A stretch of 36,118 bases of DNA from a virus: positions 1-36,118 of the IMG/VR virus record IMGVR_UViG_3300043437_000170. One strand, 5' to 3'. The notes beneath the pieces are model-generated. The model did no database searches. It was given only the letters and a program-made list of their open reading frames with translations, and was not told where the DNA came from. Each line of letters opens with the position of its first letter. The stretch's first letter is position 1. Shown here in pieces: positions 6,327-13,429 of this stretch. The position numbers and the translations under genes are program-made.

Positions 6327-8403
6327 CATCGAGCTCGAATCCTTCATCGAAGGCGTGCGCACCGGAAAATGGCAAGACATCGTCCTCCAAGTCAGAGCAA
6401 CAGAAGACAAGGACGAACGCGATAAAAAAAAGAAATCAGCACCACTGGTAACAGTTAGCGGATTATTCTCAGCACGAAAGGATGAAGCACTCAGAGCACA
6501 CTCAGGCTTCATTGCAATCGACATCGACAACATCGAGAATCCTGAAGAGACCAAGAAGCTAATCGCAGCCGATGCCTACATCTATGCAGCATTCACATCC
6601 ATCAGCGGACATGGCTTATGCCTGATCATCCGCATCGATGGCACGCGACACCTCGATGCATTCAACGGTATCGCATCGTATCTCTACAATGAGTATCAGC
6701 TCATCGTGGACCAATCAGGCAAGAACGTCTCCAGAGCGCGGTTCATATCCTACGACCCTTGGATCATCATCAACACAAAGGCGGTGCTCTTCAAGAAGTA
6801 CCTGCCCAAAAAGAAGGAGCAGAAGCTTGCAAGAGTCGCAGTAATCAAAACCGACTTCGATGCCATGATTGCAGCGATGGACCGCAAAGGACTCAACCTG
6901 TGCGAGGACTATTCCGACTGGATCCAAATCGCTTATGCACTCGTATCTGAGTTCGGGGAAATTGGTCGTGACTACTTTCACACATTGTCTTCACACTCAT
7001 CAAAGTACAACTCCGATGACTGCAATGCGCAGTACACCGCATGCTTAAAGAATCACAGCGAGTCCAAAGGCAAAAGGTCAACCATTGCGACCCTGTACTA
7101 CCACGCCAAGAAGAACGGCATCGAGACCTACTCCGAGCAAAGCAAGGCTATTCTCAGGGCTGCAAGCTCGCAGCGTGCCGCTGGACTTTCGCCCGAAGCC
7201 ATCGTGCGCAGCCTCGAAGTATCTGGCATCAGCCCAGAGGAAAGCACGAAAGTTGTCAATGAGATAGTAGCAAAGGATATTAAATTCAAATCAGAGAATG
7301 TAAGTGCTGATATTGCGGCATTTATAAACACTTACGACCTCAAAAAAAATGTAGTAACTCGCAAGATTGAACTCAATGGAAGGGCCATCGATGACAGTGA
7401 CCTCAACTCGATTTATCTCGATTCCAAGGCAGTGTTCAAAGAATCGACAAAAGAACTGGTAACCGCCATAATTTTCTCGAATCGCGTCCAGACATACAAC
7501 CCGTTGCATGAATTCTTTGAAGAGGAACTGCACACCGATGACCTTTGCCCAAACCTCACCCACCTGCTTAACAGCGTTGTTACTGACACGCCAAACGCGC
7601 ACAAGTGGATCACCAAATGGCTTATCTCTGCCGTGGCCTCAGCCTATGGCAATCACTCGCCTCTGGTGCTTATCTTCTGCGGTCAAAAGCAAGGCACCGG
7701 AAAGACGCACTGGTTTCGCTATCTTCTGCCAAAGCGATTGCGATACCTATATGCCGAGTCGAAGATGGATGGCGGCAAGGATGACGAGATCCTGATGTGC
7801 CTCAAGTGGTTCATCATGGATGACGAGTACGGAGGGAAGTCCAAGAAGGAAGAGAAGCGACTTAAGGAGCTAACATCGAAGGAATTTATAAACGTGCGTG
7901 AGCCTTATGGCCGCGTGTCTATGGACCTCAGAAGGCTTGCCGTGTTCTGCGGAACATCGAACGAAACGCAGATACTCAACGATCCGACTGGAAACCGCAG
8001 GCAGCTACCCATCAACATCCTTGACATCAACAAAGATGAGTACAACAAGTGCGACAAGGAAGGCTTATGGCGTGAGCTCTATGCCATGTACATCAACAAT
8101 TGGGATTACACCGTGCTGCATGAAGATATCCAAGAGCTGAACGAATCGACCAATACCTTCAAGCACTCGACACCTGAAGAGGACTTGATTCACAAGAAGC
8201 TTCAGCCTGGCAATTCTTCATCCTATGGCGAGTGGATGTCGCTCACTGACATCCAGCAGTACCTGATGATTGAAACCAAGTTTAACTACCTCAACATCCA
8301 GCGCATTGGCTCGATACTTAGCAGCCTTGGCTTTGAGAAGGATCGCAAGCGCAGAGGCAATTCTTTGGTCACAATGTACTTTGTAACCAAGAATCCGATG
8401 TAA
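6280..8403 (+). CDS. Primase-helicase: BT4734-like primase, PriCT and VapE/D5-type ATPase domains
   Basis: A 707-residue replication protein. Residues 1-180 resemble the BT4734/BF3469-type primase domain of Bacteroidota elements: the metal motif IAIDID (D81, D83), SGHGL (109-113) and SRARFIS. Residues about 190-285 look like a PriCT primase C-terminal domain. Residues about 400-640 are a VirE/VapE-type ATPase with Walker A GQKQGTGKT (468-476), Walker B MDDE (513-516), a sensor GTSNE (558-562) and GNRR (571-574) as the probable arginine finger. It should prime and unwind phage DNA. The origin-like region lies directly downstream. Translation starts inside the helicase gene. Domain identification is strong, exact primase chemistry is inferred. 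Confidence 0.9.
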   Translation: MIISQYNSIYNTKDSDIELESFIEGVRTGKWQDIVLQVRATEDKDERDKKKKSAPLVTVSGLFSARKDEALRAHSGFIAIDIDNIENPEETKKLIAADAYIYAAFTSISGHGLCLIIRIDGTRHLDAFNGIASYLYNEYQLIVDQSGKNVSRARFISYDPWIIINTKAVLFKKYLPKKKEQKLARVAVIKTDFDAMIAAMDRKGLNLCEDYSDWIQIAYALVSEFGEIGRDYFHTLSSHSSKYNSDDCNAQYTACLKNHSESKGKRSTIATLYYHAKKNGIETYSEQSKAILRAASSQRAAGLSPEAIVRSLEVSGISPEESTKVVNEIVAKDIKFKSENVSADIAAFINTYDLKKNVVTRKIELNGRAIDDSDLNSIYLDSKAVFKESTKELVTAIIFSNRVQTYNPLHEFFEEELHTDDLCPNLTHLLNSVVTDTPNAHKWITKWLISAVASAYGNHSPLVLIFCGQKQGTGKTHWFRYLLPKRLRYLYAESKMDGGKDDEILMCLKWFIMDDEYGGKSKKEEKRLKELTSKEFINVREPYGRVSMDLRRLAVFCGTSNETQILNDPTGNRRQLPINILDINKDEYNKCDKEGLWRELYAMYINNWDYTVLHEDIQELNESTNTFKHSTPEEDLIHKKLQPGNSSSYGEWMSLTDIQQYLMIETKFNYLNIQRIGSILSSLGFEKDRKRRGNSLVTMYFVTKNPM

Positions 8404-8415
8404 AAGTATCAACCT

Positions 8416-8445
8416 GTCTCAACTTACTTTTTAGCAAGTTGAGAC
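8416..8445 (+). repeat. Inverted repeat (10-bp arms)
   Basis: GTCTCAACTT (8416-8425) and AAGTTGAGAC (8436-8445) are exact reverse complements around a 10-nt loop, 13 nt after the primase-helicase stop. It could act as a terminator-like hairpin for that transcript, although no T-run follows, or as part of the origin structure. Confidence 0.7.
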
Positions 8446-8523
8446 TGCTTAGACCTACGGAAATAACCATTACAACCAAAAGTATCAACTTACAACTTAC
8501 TTTTATACCTTAACAATATATAT

Positions 8524-8557
<34 letters not shown>

Positions 8558-8655
8558 TATATACTATGGAGGCTCTTTTTTGCACAAGGTTGATACATTG
8601 CCCTCAAGCCCATGAGAGAGTAAGCATACAGCCGATTTTGGGACCTAATTTGTAT

Positions 8656-8669
8656 CAACCTTAAGGTTG
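8656..8669. repeat. 14-bp perfect palindrome overlapping an iteron
   Basis: CAACCTTAAGGTTG is perfectly self-complementary and overlaps the fourth GTATCAAC copy (8652-8659). The inverted iteron at 8586-8596 is AAGGTTGATAC, the reverse complement of 8652-8662. It ends 14 nt before the 8684 start, so it could be a dimer binding site that controls this gene or part of the origin. Confidence 0.75.
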
Positions 8670-8683
8670 TAACATGATACTTT

Positions 8684-9010
8684 ATGAGCGAAGTAAAAAC
8701 ACAATCGAAGGCATTCACAAACCTCTGGAATGCGCGTCCTGACTTGCGAGGAAGGATTTTTGCCATCAATAACAACAGCCCGAACGGAATCAAGGGCGCA
8801 ATGAACAAAGCAATGGGTGTTGTGCCTGGAGTGGCCGACATGTGCTTTTTGAGACCTGAAGGCAGAACGTGCTGGATCGAATGGAAGACCGAGACCGGAA
8901 GGCAGTCGGAGGACCAGAAGCGATTCCAAAAGCTTTGCCTATCACTTGGCCATGACTATGTGATCGTAAGATCGGAAGAGGAATTCTTGAAGGTTATAAA
9001 TCATGACTAA
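8684..9010 (+). CDS. VRR-NUC (PD-(D/E)XK) nuclease
   Basis: A 108-residue protein matching the VRR-NUC fold of viral replication-repair nucleases: PGVADM with D52, then WIEWKT with E66 and K68, then SEDQKRFQ with Q78, and a closing strand DYVIVRSEEEF. Members cut branched or flapped DNA, and phage copies are often treated as Holliday-junction resolvases. Length is normal for the stand-alone family. It follows the origin-like region, starts 14 nt after its palindrome and overlaps the next gene by 8 nt. It is the second PD-(D/E)XK enzyme here, beside the 2772 exonuclease. Confidence 0.85.
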   Translation: MSEVKTQSKAFTNLWNARPDLRGRIFAINNNSPNGIKGAMNKAMGVVPGVADMCFLRPEGRTCWIEWKTETGRQSEDQKRFQKLCLSLGHDYVIVRSEEEFLKVINHD

Positions 9011-9239
9011 CTACGAAAAGATAATTCACTACATGACCGAGAAGCTTCCAGAGGAGGCAACGGTTGTGGATGGGCCGACAACATACACATCAACCACAAG
9101 ATCTCACGAAGCACTTGCCAGATACCTGATGGCAACGGATAAGCATGCGCCTGTGCATCGGACTTATATGCTCAAGGCATTCAATTGGCTTGTGCTTCTG
9201 AAAAAAAAGAACATCCAATTGCGTAACACAATCAAATAA
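9003..9239 (+). CDS. Hypothetical protein
   Basis: A 78-residue soluble protein starting MTNYEKIIHYMTEKL. I do not recognise it. A central helical part (EALARYLMATDKHAPVHRTY) and a basic C-terminus (LLKKKNIQLRNTIK) are visible; no metal or catalytic motif. It overlaps the VRR-NUC gene by 8 nt and is followed by a promoter-like element, so it probably ends the replication operon. Confidence 0.65.
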   Translation: MTNYEKIIHYMTEKLPEEATVVDGPTTYTSTTRSHEALARYLMATDKHAPVHRTYMLKAFNWLVLLKKKNIQLRNTIK

Positions 9240-9251
9240 TAAATACATTTG
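9219..9251 (+). promoter_or_regulatory. Promoter-like element (TACATTTG)
   Basis: TACATTTG at 9244-9251 matches the Bacteroidota -7 box, with TTG at 9219-9221 (22-bp spacing, slightly long). ATG 9257 lies 5 nt after the box, so the transcript would be nearly leaderless. It separates the replication genes from the packaging genes. Confidence 0.5.
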
Positions 9252-9256
9252 CACAG

Positions 9257-9451
9257 ATGGAACAGCAAAAAAAAGGCAGAGGAGGCAAGCGCATAGGCGC
9301 AGGCCGCACTCATAAGTATGGCGAGCCGACCATAAACATCACATTCAGAGTGCCGATTTCAAGCAAGGAAGCAATAAGAAAACTTGTTAACGGTTATCTT
9401 GACAGCCTTGTGGCTCCAAAAAAGATTCATGAACCTGAAGGCGGTTGCTGA
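9257..9451 (+). CDS. Small basic DNA-binding-like protein
   Basis: A 64-residue protein. It starts MEQQKKGRGGKRIGAGR, the glycine/arginine-rich tag seen at the start of many phage proteins near terminase genes. INITFRVPISSKEAIRKLVN then fits a ribbon-helix-helix-like strand and helices. It may bind DNA and regulate the late/packaging genes or assist the terminase. It has its own promoter-like element. The precise family is not certain. An alternative function as a simple structural accessory cannot be excluded. Confidence 0.65.
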   Translation: MEQQKKGRGGKRIGAGRTHKYGEPTINITFRVPISSKEAIRKLVNGYLDSLVAPKKIHEPEGGC

Positions 9452-9495
9452 ACTTTGGCATGATAAATGCAATACACAATCAAAACATACAAACC

Positions 9496-9666
9496 ATGAT
9501 GACACTTCAAGAAATTAACCAAATCTCAGAAAGGCTCCTAAGAGAGTTTGAATTTTTGAATTTAAACAACAATGATGAAAATGAAGAGCATGATGAATGC
9601 TACGAAAAGGATTCGATTGACTTAGATTGCGAACGCTATCATGCCAAGAAAGATGACGGATTTTAA
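9496..9666 (+). CDS. Small acidic hypothetical protein
   Basis: From ATG 9496 (or 9499) the frame encodes about 56 residues, MMTLQEINQISERLLREF, then a strongly acidic Asn/Asp/Glu-rich end (NNNDENEEHDECYEKD). The frame is open upstream to a TTG at 9445, but the extra residues look random. The acidity could mean a DNA mimic or inhibitor, but nothing specific is seen. It overlaps the next gene by 26 nt if that starts at 9641. Confidence 0.5.
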   Translation: MMTLQEINQISERLLREFEFLNLNNNDENEEHDECYEKDSIDLDCERYHAKKDDGF

Positions 9667-10054
9667 TTCTATGCAGACAACACGCCGGCTCAGAGCTGGC
9701 GTGTTTGTCGATTCGAAGTACATGCAAGACCATTGCTTCTTTGGATACCTAACACACCCTGGCCTTGAGTATGACATCGCCATCGCCATCAACATCGATG
9801 AGATCCACAAGTTCTCGAAGGTGAACAAGCTGGTGCTCGATAAGCATGCAGGCATCGATTACAGGTTCGGCGTTCTGATATCCACGGAAGACAAGAACGG
9901 CCTTGAGGGCTTTACTTTCAAAGCATTCATTGAAGGCAAGCTTCATGATATGTTCATTTATTACTCGCAGTATAAAGACATTGTCTTCAGAGGCCATGCG
10001 GTAAACATCGACCACGAAGGCGAGATATTTGAAAGATTACTAAATTTAAACTAA
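9641..10054 (+). CDS. Hypothetical protein
   Basis: A 137-residue protein, with ATG 9641 as the longest start and in-frame ATGs at 9653 and 9671. The sequence alternates strands and helices (AGVFVDSKYMQDH, YDIAIAINIDEIHKF, DYRFGVLIST, FTFKAFIEGKLHDMFIYYSQ) and looks like a compact alpha/beta domain. I do not recognise a family. A promoter-like TAATTTTG covers its stop codon, so the next genes are likely transcribed separately as well. Confidence 0.65.
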   Translation: MPRKMTDFNSMQTTRRLRAGVFVDSKYMQDHCFFGYLTHPGLEYDIAIAINIDEIHKFSKVNKLVLDKHAGIDYRFGVLISTEDKNGLEGFTFKAFIEGKLHDMFIYYSQYKDIVFRGHAVNIDHEGEIFERLLNLN

Positions 10055-10059
10055 TTTTG
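10028..10059 (+). promoter_or_regulatory. Promoter (TTTG-N20-TAATTTTG) for a leaderless transcript
   Basis: TTTG at 10028-10031 and TAATTTTG at 10052-10059 are spaced by 20 bp. ATG 10064 begins 4 nt after the -7 box, where the transcript itself should start. The box includes the stop of the upstream gene. Confidence 0.6.
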
Positions 10060-10063
10060 TAGT

Positions 10064-10204
10064 ATGCCACTATTCCAAGGCGATAGCCAAACCGTCATCA
10101 GCATGAACATCCGCAAGCTAATTGGTGAAGGATATACACCTCAGCAAGCTGCTGCAATCGCACTGGCAGAGGCTGAGAAGTACAAATCAAAGCGCGCAAG
10201 GTAA
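10064..10204 (+). CDS. Small conserved phage protein (MPLF.G.S...IS.NI type)
   Basis: A 46-residue gene below usual length cut-offs. The product begins MPLFQGDSQTVISMNI, then RKLIGEGYTPQQAAAIALAE and a basic tail KSKRAR. The pattern MP...G.S..VIS.NI..LI..G..P.QA.AIAL is that of a very common small phage protein found near terminase or portal genes, of unknown function. It has its own promoter and an apparently leaderless start. A TAA stop and a 19-nt gap separate it from the terminase-small-subunit-like gene. Confidence 0.75.
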   Translation: MPLFQGDSQTVISMNIRKLIGEGYTPQQAAAIALAEAEKYKSKRAR

Positions 10205-10223
10205 ACTCGTAAAAACTCGTGAA

Positions 10224-10526
10224 ATGAGAGAAGGCAGAAACGGCGGCAAATTGAAATCAGGCAACACCAAGAATGTTGGAAGGCCAAAGCTTCCTGAGAT
10301 CGCTTTGCTTCTTGCCAACGTGCTTGGCAAGGAGGGCAAAGATGGCTTGACTGCCGCTGAAGAGATACTTATGGCACTGCATGCCAGAGCGAAGAAGGGC
10401 GACACACGGGCGGCTGAGGTATTACTTGACCGTGCTTACGGCAAGCCAAAGCAAACGACCGACACCAACATCACAAGCACAGAGCCCTTGGTGATCATAA
10501 AGACGAAAGAGGATGGCAATTCTTAA
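10224..10526 (+). CDS. Terminase small subunit-like protein
   Basis: A 100-residue protein from ATG 10224. The frame is open to a TTG at 10122, but that region belongs to the 10064 gene in another frame. It has a basic start (MREGRNGGKLKSGNTKNVGR), then helices with AAEEILMALHARAKKGDTR and AAEVLLDRAYGKPKQ, ending in a strand-like LVIIKTKEDG. Proteins with KGD.RA...LLDRAYGKPKQ are regularly found just before large terminase genes and probably recognise the packaging site. Function is inferred mainly from location and this motif. It overlaps the next small gene by 14 nt. Confidence 0.6.
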   Translation: MREGRNGGKLKSGNTKNVGRPKLPEIALLLANVLGKEGKDGLTAAEEILMALHARAKKGDTRAAEVLLDRAYGKPKQTTDTNITSTEPLVIIKTKEDGNS

Positions 10527-10644
10527 GACATTGGCAGTTGCAACTCTGATGGCTGTACTTATTTTGGGTGCTGCGTTTTTGCTTTACTATTTTGTGCGAA
10601 ACATCATCGACTGCCTGCCTAATGCGAACGATGAGGAAGATTGA
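10513..10644 (+). CDS. Small single-pass membrane protein
   Basis: A 43-residue frame that exactly fills the gap before the large terminase. The product is MAILKTLAVA, a hydrophobic segment (LMAVLILGAAFLLYYFV, about residues 12-28), then RNIIDCLPNANDEED. It starts inside the preceding gene (14-nt overlap) and its TGA shares a base with the terminase ATG (TGATG), so it looks translationally coupled. It is below the length usually called. A membrane protein between terminase genes is unusual; possibilities include a superinfection-exclusion peptide or a small holin-like protein. Confidence 0.6.
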   Translation: MAILKTLAVATLMAVLILGAAFLLYYFVRNIIDCLPNANDEED

Positions 10645-11921
10645 TGGACTTCGAACTATTTGAAAGGCAGTCCATAGCACTCGAGGCTGTTGAGTCTGGG
10701 CAGTACCGTGTAATCGTGTTTGGGGGGAGTATACGAGGTGGCAAAACGACTTGGCTGCTTATTACACTTGTTTACCTCGCACTGCAATATCCGCGCAGCC
10801 GCTGGGTGATTATTCGCCGTAGTCTGCCAGATCTGAAGCGCACAACCTTCCCGAGCTTTAGTTCCATCCTGAATGATGGCATCGACCAATATGTTAATAG
10901 CTGGAACCGTGACACGCAAGTGGTGACATTTATCAATGGAAGCGAATTGATATTTATGGCTGAGAGTTACGATGACGATAAAGACCTCAACCGATTCAAA
11001 GGACTCGAGGTGAACGGCGCTGGATTGGATGAAGTAAATGAATTACAAGATGTCACGTTCTACAAAGTTCAGGAACGCATCGGCAGTTGGAACAAGGCAA
11101 TAGGACAGCCGCCGATCGTATGCTTGGCAACGTGCAACCCGGCCAACAACTGGGTGAAGGATATAATCTACAACCCATACCGGGAAGGTAGATTGCCAGA
11201 GCGTTGGACCTTCATCCCTTCCAAGATCACTGACAACCCTCACATCCCTGCCGAGTACCTGGAGAGCTTGAAGGAGCTGCCGCCAGTTCAGTACGCACGA
11301 TTCGTGGAGGGCGATTGGGATGTCATGGATGACGTGGCCAATCCATTCTTGTACGAGTGGGATGACAGCAAGCACATCGATGACAGCGTGCAGCTGAATC
11401 GCAATATGCCGGTGCACATCAGCGTTGACTTCAACATCAATCCGCTTTGCGCCTTGGTCATCCAGCACGTTGGCAGGGGCGCAGTGATTGTGGACGAAAT
11501 CAAGATTGATAAGGGCAGCGTGGATGCGTTCTGCGATGCGGTGCTTGCCTTGGGCGTGCCGATGGGCCTGATTAGGATTACGGGCGATGCGATGGGCAAG
11601 GGAGGCACAGTGCAGCAGCGTGACAACTCAAGTGCGTACACGATGATTAAGCGCAGGCTTGGCATGAGCGACAGCCAGTTTCTCATTCCAGCCAATCCAA
11701 CGCACTACAACAGCCGCATCGATTGCAATGCTGCGCTGCGCAAGTTGGACATCAGGGCCAACAGCAAGCGGTGCAAGGGCTTCGTATTCGATGCGAAGCA
11801 GGTGCAGTGCGATGCGAATGGCAGCATTATCAAGACCAATCGAAAAAACATTGCCGAGCGTGCTGACTTCTTAGATTGTTTTCGTTACTTTGTCAATGCA
11901 ATTCTAAAGCGATACTTATGA
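10644..11921 (+). CDS. terL: Terminase large subunit
   Basis: A 425-residue packaging motor, starting at ATG 10644 rather than the TTG one codon upstream. The ATPase carries Walker A GGSIRGGKT (residues 27-35), Walker B GAGLDEVNE (D129, E130) and the coupling motif CNPANNW (164-170). The RNase H-like nuclease carries D262 (ISVDFN), D315 (ITGDAM) and D408/D411 (RADFLDCF). The protein cuts concatemeric phage DNA and drives it through the portal. Length and motif order are normal for the family. The cleavage mode cannot be read from it, although the circular overlap of the window would fit headful packaging or cohesive ends. Confidence 0.95.
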   Translation: MDFELFERQSIALEAVESGQYRVIVFGGSIRGGKTTWLLITLVYLALQYPRSRWVIIRRSLPDLKRTTFPSFSSILNDGIDQYVNSWNRDTQVVTFINGSELIFMAESYDDDKDLNRFKGLEVNGAGLDEVNELQDVTFYKVQERIGSWNKAIGQPPIVCLATCNPANNWVKDIIYNPYREGRLPERWTFIPSKITDNPHIPAEYLESLKELPPVQYARFVEGDWDVMDDVANPFLYEWDDSKHIDDSVQLNRNMPVHISVDFNINPLCALVIQHVGRGAVIVDEIKIDKGSVDAFCDAVLALGVPMGLIRITGDAMGKGGTVQQRDNSSAYTMIKRRLGMSDSQFLIPANPTHYNSRIDCNAALRKLDIRANSKRCKGFVFDAKQVQCDANGSIIKTNRKNIAERADFLDCFRYFVNAILKRYL

Positions 11922-12256
11922 GCGTATGTTCTCCTTGCTTTGATTCCGGCATCAGCGTGGCAGCTTGCAATGCTGGCATTAGCTTTGGCGTTGTCTCACC
12001 AGAGACTGAGTACAGTGTGACCATAACGCACAATGCAACCAAGAAGGTGCAGAGCTTTGTGGCCGAGTCGGATGTCGATGGCATCTTGACAATCATTGGC
12101 GCAAAGATTGACGCATTGCAGGGCTACACCATCGCCTTGAAGAATTGCGAGAAGTTCACCATCTGCGAGGTTGAGTACGACTGCATATCTTTCAGCGTGG
12201 TGAATACTGATGAGGAACCCGAAGTCATAAACCTACTCGAATGCGTAAGCTGCTAA
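11918..12256 (+). CDS. Cysteine-rich hypothetical protein
   Basis: A 112-residue protein from ATG 11918, which overlaps the terminase stop (ATGA). It has nine cysteines (MSVCSPC at the start, LLECVSC at the end, and FTICEVEYDC between) and beta-rich spacing (YSVTITHNATKKVQSFV). The pattern suggests a small beta-sandwich virion protein with bound metal or disulphides. No family is recognised. It lies between the terminase and a zinc-ribbon protein. Confidence 0.65.
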   Translation: MSVCSPCFDSGISVAACNAGISFGVVSPETEYSVTITHNATKKVQSFVAESDVDGILTIIGAKIDALQGYTIALKNCEKFTICEVEYDCISFSVVNTDEEPEVINLLECVSC

Positions 12257-12459
12257 ACAAGATTAAGAGCATCGCACACGGCTGGGCGTTGTGGGCGTTT
12301 GACACGAAGGAAAGCAGAGAGGTGGCAAAGCCTCGCATGGCAATCTGCAAAGAGTGTCCATACCGAATCAAGCTGACCGATACTTGCCGCGAGTGCGGAT
12401 GCTTCCTACCAGCCAAGACCAGAGTTGTTGATGAGTCGTGCCCATTGCTACGTTGGTGA
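12241..12459 (+). CDS. Small zinc-ribbon protein
   Basis: A 72-residue protein with CKECPYR and, after 9-10 residues, CRECGCFLPAK and a final SCPLLRW. The CxxC...CxxCxC...C set is a likely zinc-binding site. A basic amphipathic helix precedes it (MRKLLNKIKSIAHGWALW). Small phage proteins of this form sit near tail genes and have no proven role. It overlaps the preceding gene by 16 nt. Confidence 0.7.
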   Translation: MRKLLNKIKSIAHGWALWAFDTKESREVAKPRMAICKECPYRIKLTDTCRECGCFLPAKTRVVDESCPLLRW

Positions 12460-12460
12460 C

Positions 12461-12715
12461 ATGCTTACAGGCTTCATCTTGCTCGATATCTTAAAGGCAA
12501 CTGATGAGGTTGATGAGCTGCTCAACAAGGATGACGAGTGGATGGATGGCATTATCAACACATCAGACATCAGCCTGATTTATGAAGATACCGAAAGCAA
12601 GAACTGCGTGATCATGTTGATGAGTAGCGAAAGGGAAATAACAGTAAAGCAATCACTGGATGAAATTATTCAAAAGATTAAACGAGCAACTGCGATCACG
12701 TTTATCACGCAGTAA
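12461..12715 (+). CDS. Hypothetical protein before the tail chaperone
   Basis: An 84-residue acidic protein from ATG 12461, one base after the previous stop. The frame continues upstream to 12425, but that part overlaps the zinc-ribbon gene. It starts MLTGFILLDILKATDEVDEL, followed by strand-like NCVIMLMSSEREITVKQ and a helical end. It overlaps the next gene by 56 nt. No known family is recognised. Position suggests a small tail or head-tail component. Confidence 0.6.
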   Translation: MLTGFILLDILKATDEVDELLNKDDEWMDGIINTSDISLIYEDTESKNCVIMLMSSEREITVKQSLDEIIQKIKRATAITFITQ

Positions 12716-13286
12716 ACAGCAGAAGCCATTGCGGCCAATGGTCGAATTGTTCAAGGACGCAACACACAAGTACTACCGTTTCCCGAAAGAATTGAATCTG
12801 CCACTTGAGCGGTTCAGCATGTCGATGGGCCTAATGGAGCGCATCAGCTCGGGGCTATCGGGTAGCGAGATGGACAAGATATTGTCTGGCATGGAGAAGG
12901 CATTGAGTGCTGGCTTGAGCAATCCAAAGAATGCAGCAGTTGTGGCCGCTTACATCCATGTGATTCGCGAGCGGCAAGACACGGTTATCCATCGAGACCT
13001 ATTGCTCAACCTTGCAGCAACATGGGTGGTGAGGGATGACGAAGATCCTGGAATCATTGACCCAGAGATCCACAAGCAGAAACTTGAATTATTCGAAGGG
13101 ATGTGCAAGGAGGCTTCCCACGATTTTTTTACTCTCTTGGATATCGATCCTCTGATGCCCTTGCTAACTATGTCTCCACAAGACTTTCAGATCTTATGGG
13201 AGTACAACGTGGAGGCGCAGCGAAAGCTGACTCAAGTGCTCCAGCACTTAACTACTCACCTGGATACAGGGCGAAAAAAGCAGTAG
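12660..13286 (+). CDS. Tail assembly chaperone candidate (gpG-like)
   Basis: A 208-residue mainly helical protein two genes before the tape measure, the usual position of tail assembly chaperones. A basic start (MKLFKRLNEQLRSRLSRSKQ) is followed by MSMGLMERISSGLSGSEMDK, an IHVIRERQDTV helix and a C-terminal helix EAQRKLTQVLQHL. An in-frame ATG at 12738 is an alternative start. Inside it lies a run of seven T (13124-13130) placed as GAT TTT TTT ACT, which would let ribosomes slip -1 into the overlapping frame at 13103-13429, as in lambda G/GT. The role is inferred from position and this architecture; no chaperone-specific motif is visible. Confidence 0.6.
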   Translation: MKLFKRLNEQLRSRLSRSKQQKPLRPMVELFKDATHKYYRFPKELNLPLERFSMSMGLMERISSGLSGSEMDKILSGMEKALSAGLSNPKNAAVVAAYIHVIRERQDTVIHRDLLLNLAATWVVRDDEDPGIIDPEIHKQKLELFEGMCKEASHDFFTLLDIDPLMPLLTMSPQDFQILWEYNVEAQRKLTQVLQHLTTHLDTGRKKQ

Positions 13287-13429
13287 ACGATATTCGCGTG
13301 CAGGCCATGAATCTTTGCGGTGGCAACATTGTCGAGTTCAATACATTGATGGCCTCAGATGTTTCAACTTATTTGCTTAAATTTGAGCTGTTCATAAAGC
13401 AGCAAAAAGATGGCTCAAGCAGAAGTTGA
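13103..13429 (+). CDS. -1 frame continuation of the tail chaperone (GT-like) or separate overlapping gene
   Basis: An open frame in the -1 register of the 12660 gene, ending at 13429, 20 nt inside the tape-measure gene. If entered by slippage at 13124-13130 the fusion would have about 156 residues of the upstream protein plus about 98 new ones (YSLGYRSSDALANYV, DDIRVQAMNL, YLLKFELFIKQQKDG). If independent, it could start at GTG 13103 or, more plausibly, ATG 13196 (MGVQRGG). Bases 13131-13286 are open in both frames. The part beyond 13286 must be read in this frame, since otherwise 120 bp before the tape measure would be empty. Confidence 0.6.
   Translation: MQGGFPRFFYSLGYRSSDALANYVSTRLSDLMGVQRGGAAKADSSAPALNYSPGYRAKKAVDDIRVQAMNLCGGNIVEFNTLMASDVSTYLLKFELFIKQQKDGSSRS
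13124..13130 (+). promoter_or_regulatory. Candidate -1 ribosomal frameshift site (T7 run)
   Basis: Seven T in the zero frame as ..T TTT TTT A.. fit the X XXY YYZ slippery pattern, with perfect re-pairing of both tRNAs after -1 slippage. It lies at about residue 156 of the 12660 product. No clear downstream stem was identified by eye. Confidence 0.45.

Noticed and set aside
8566-8664. A 32-codon frame after the CA repeat
   Set aside because: It covers iteron 3 and ends within the palindrome, has a Cys/His/Pro-rich random-looking product and no overlap with a neighbouring gene. Better explained as part of the non-coding origin-like region.
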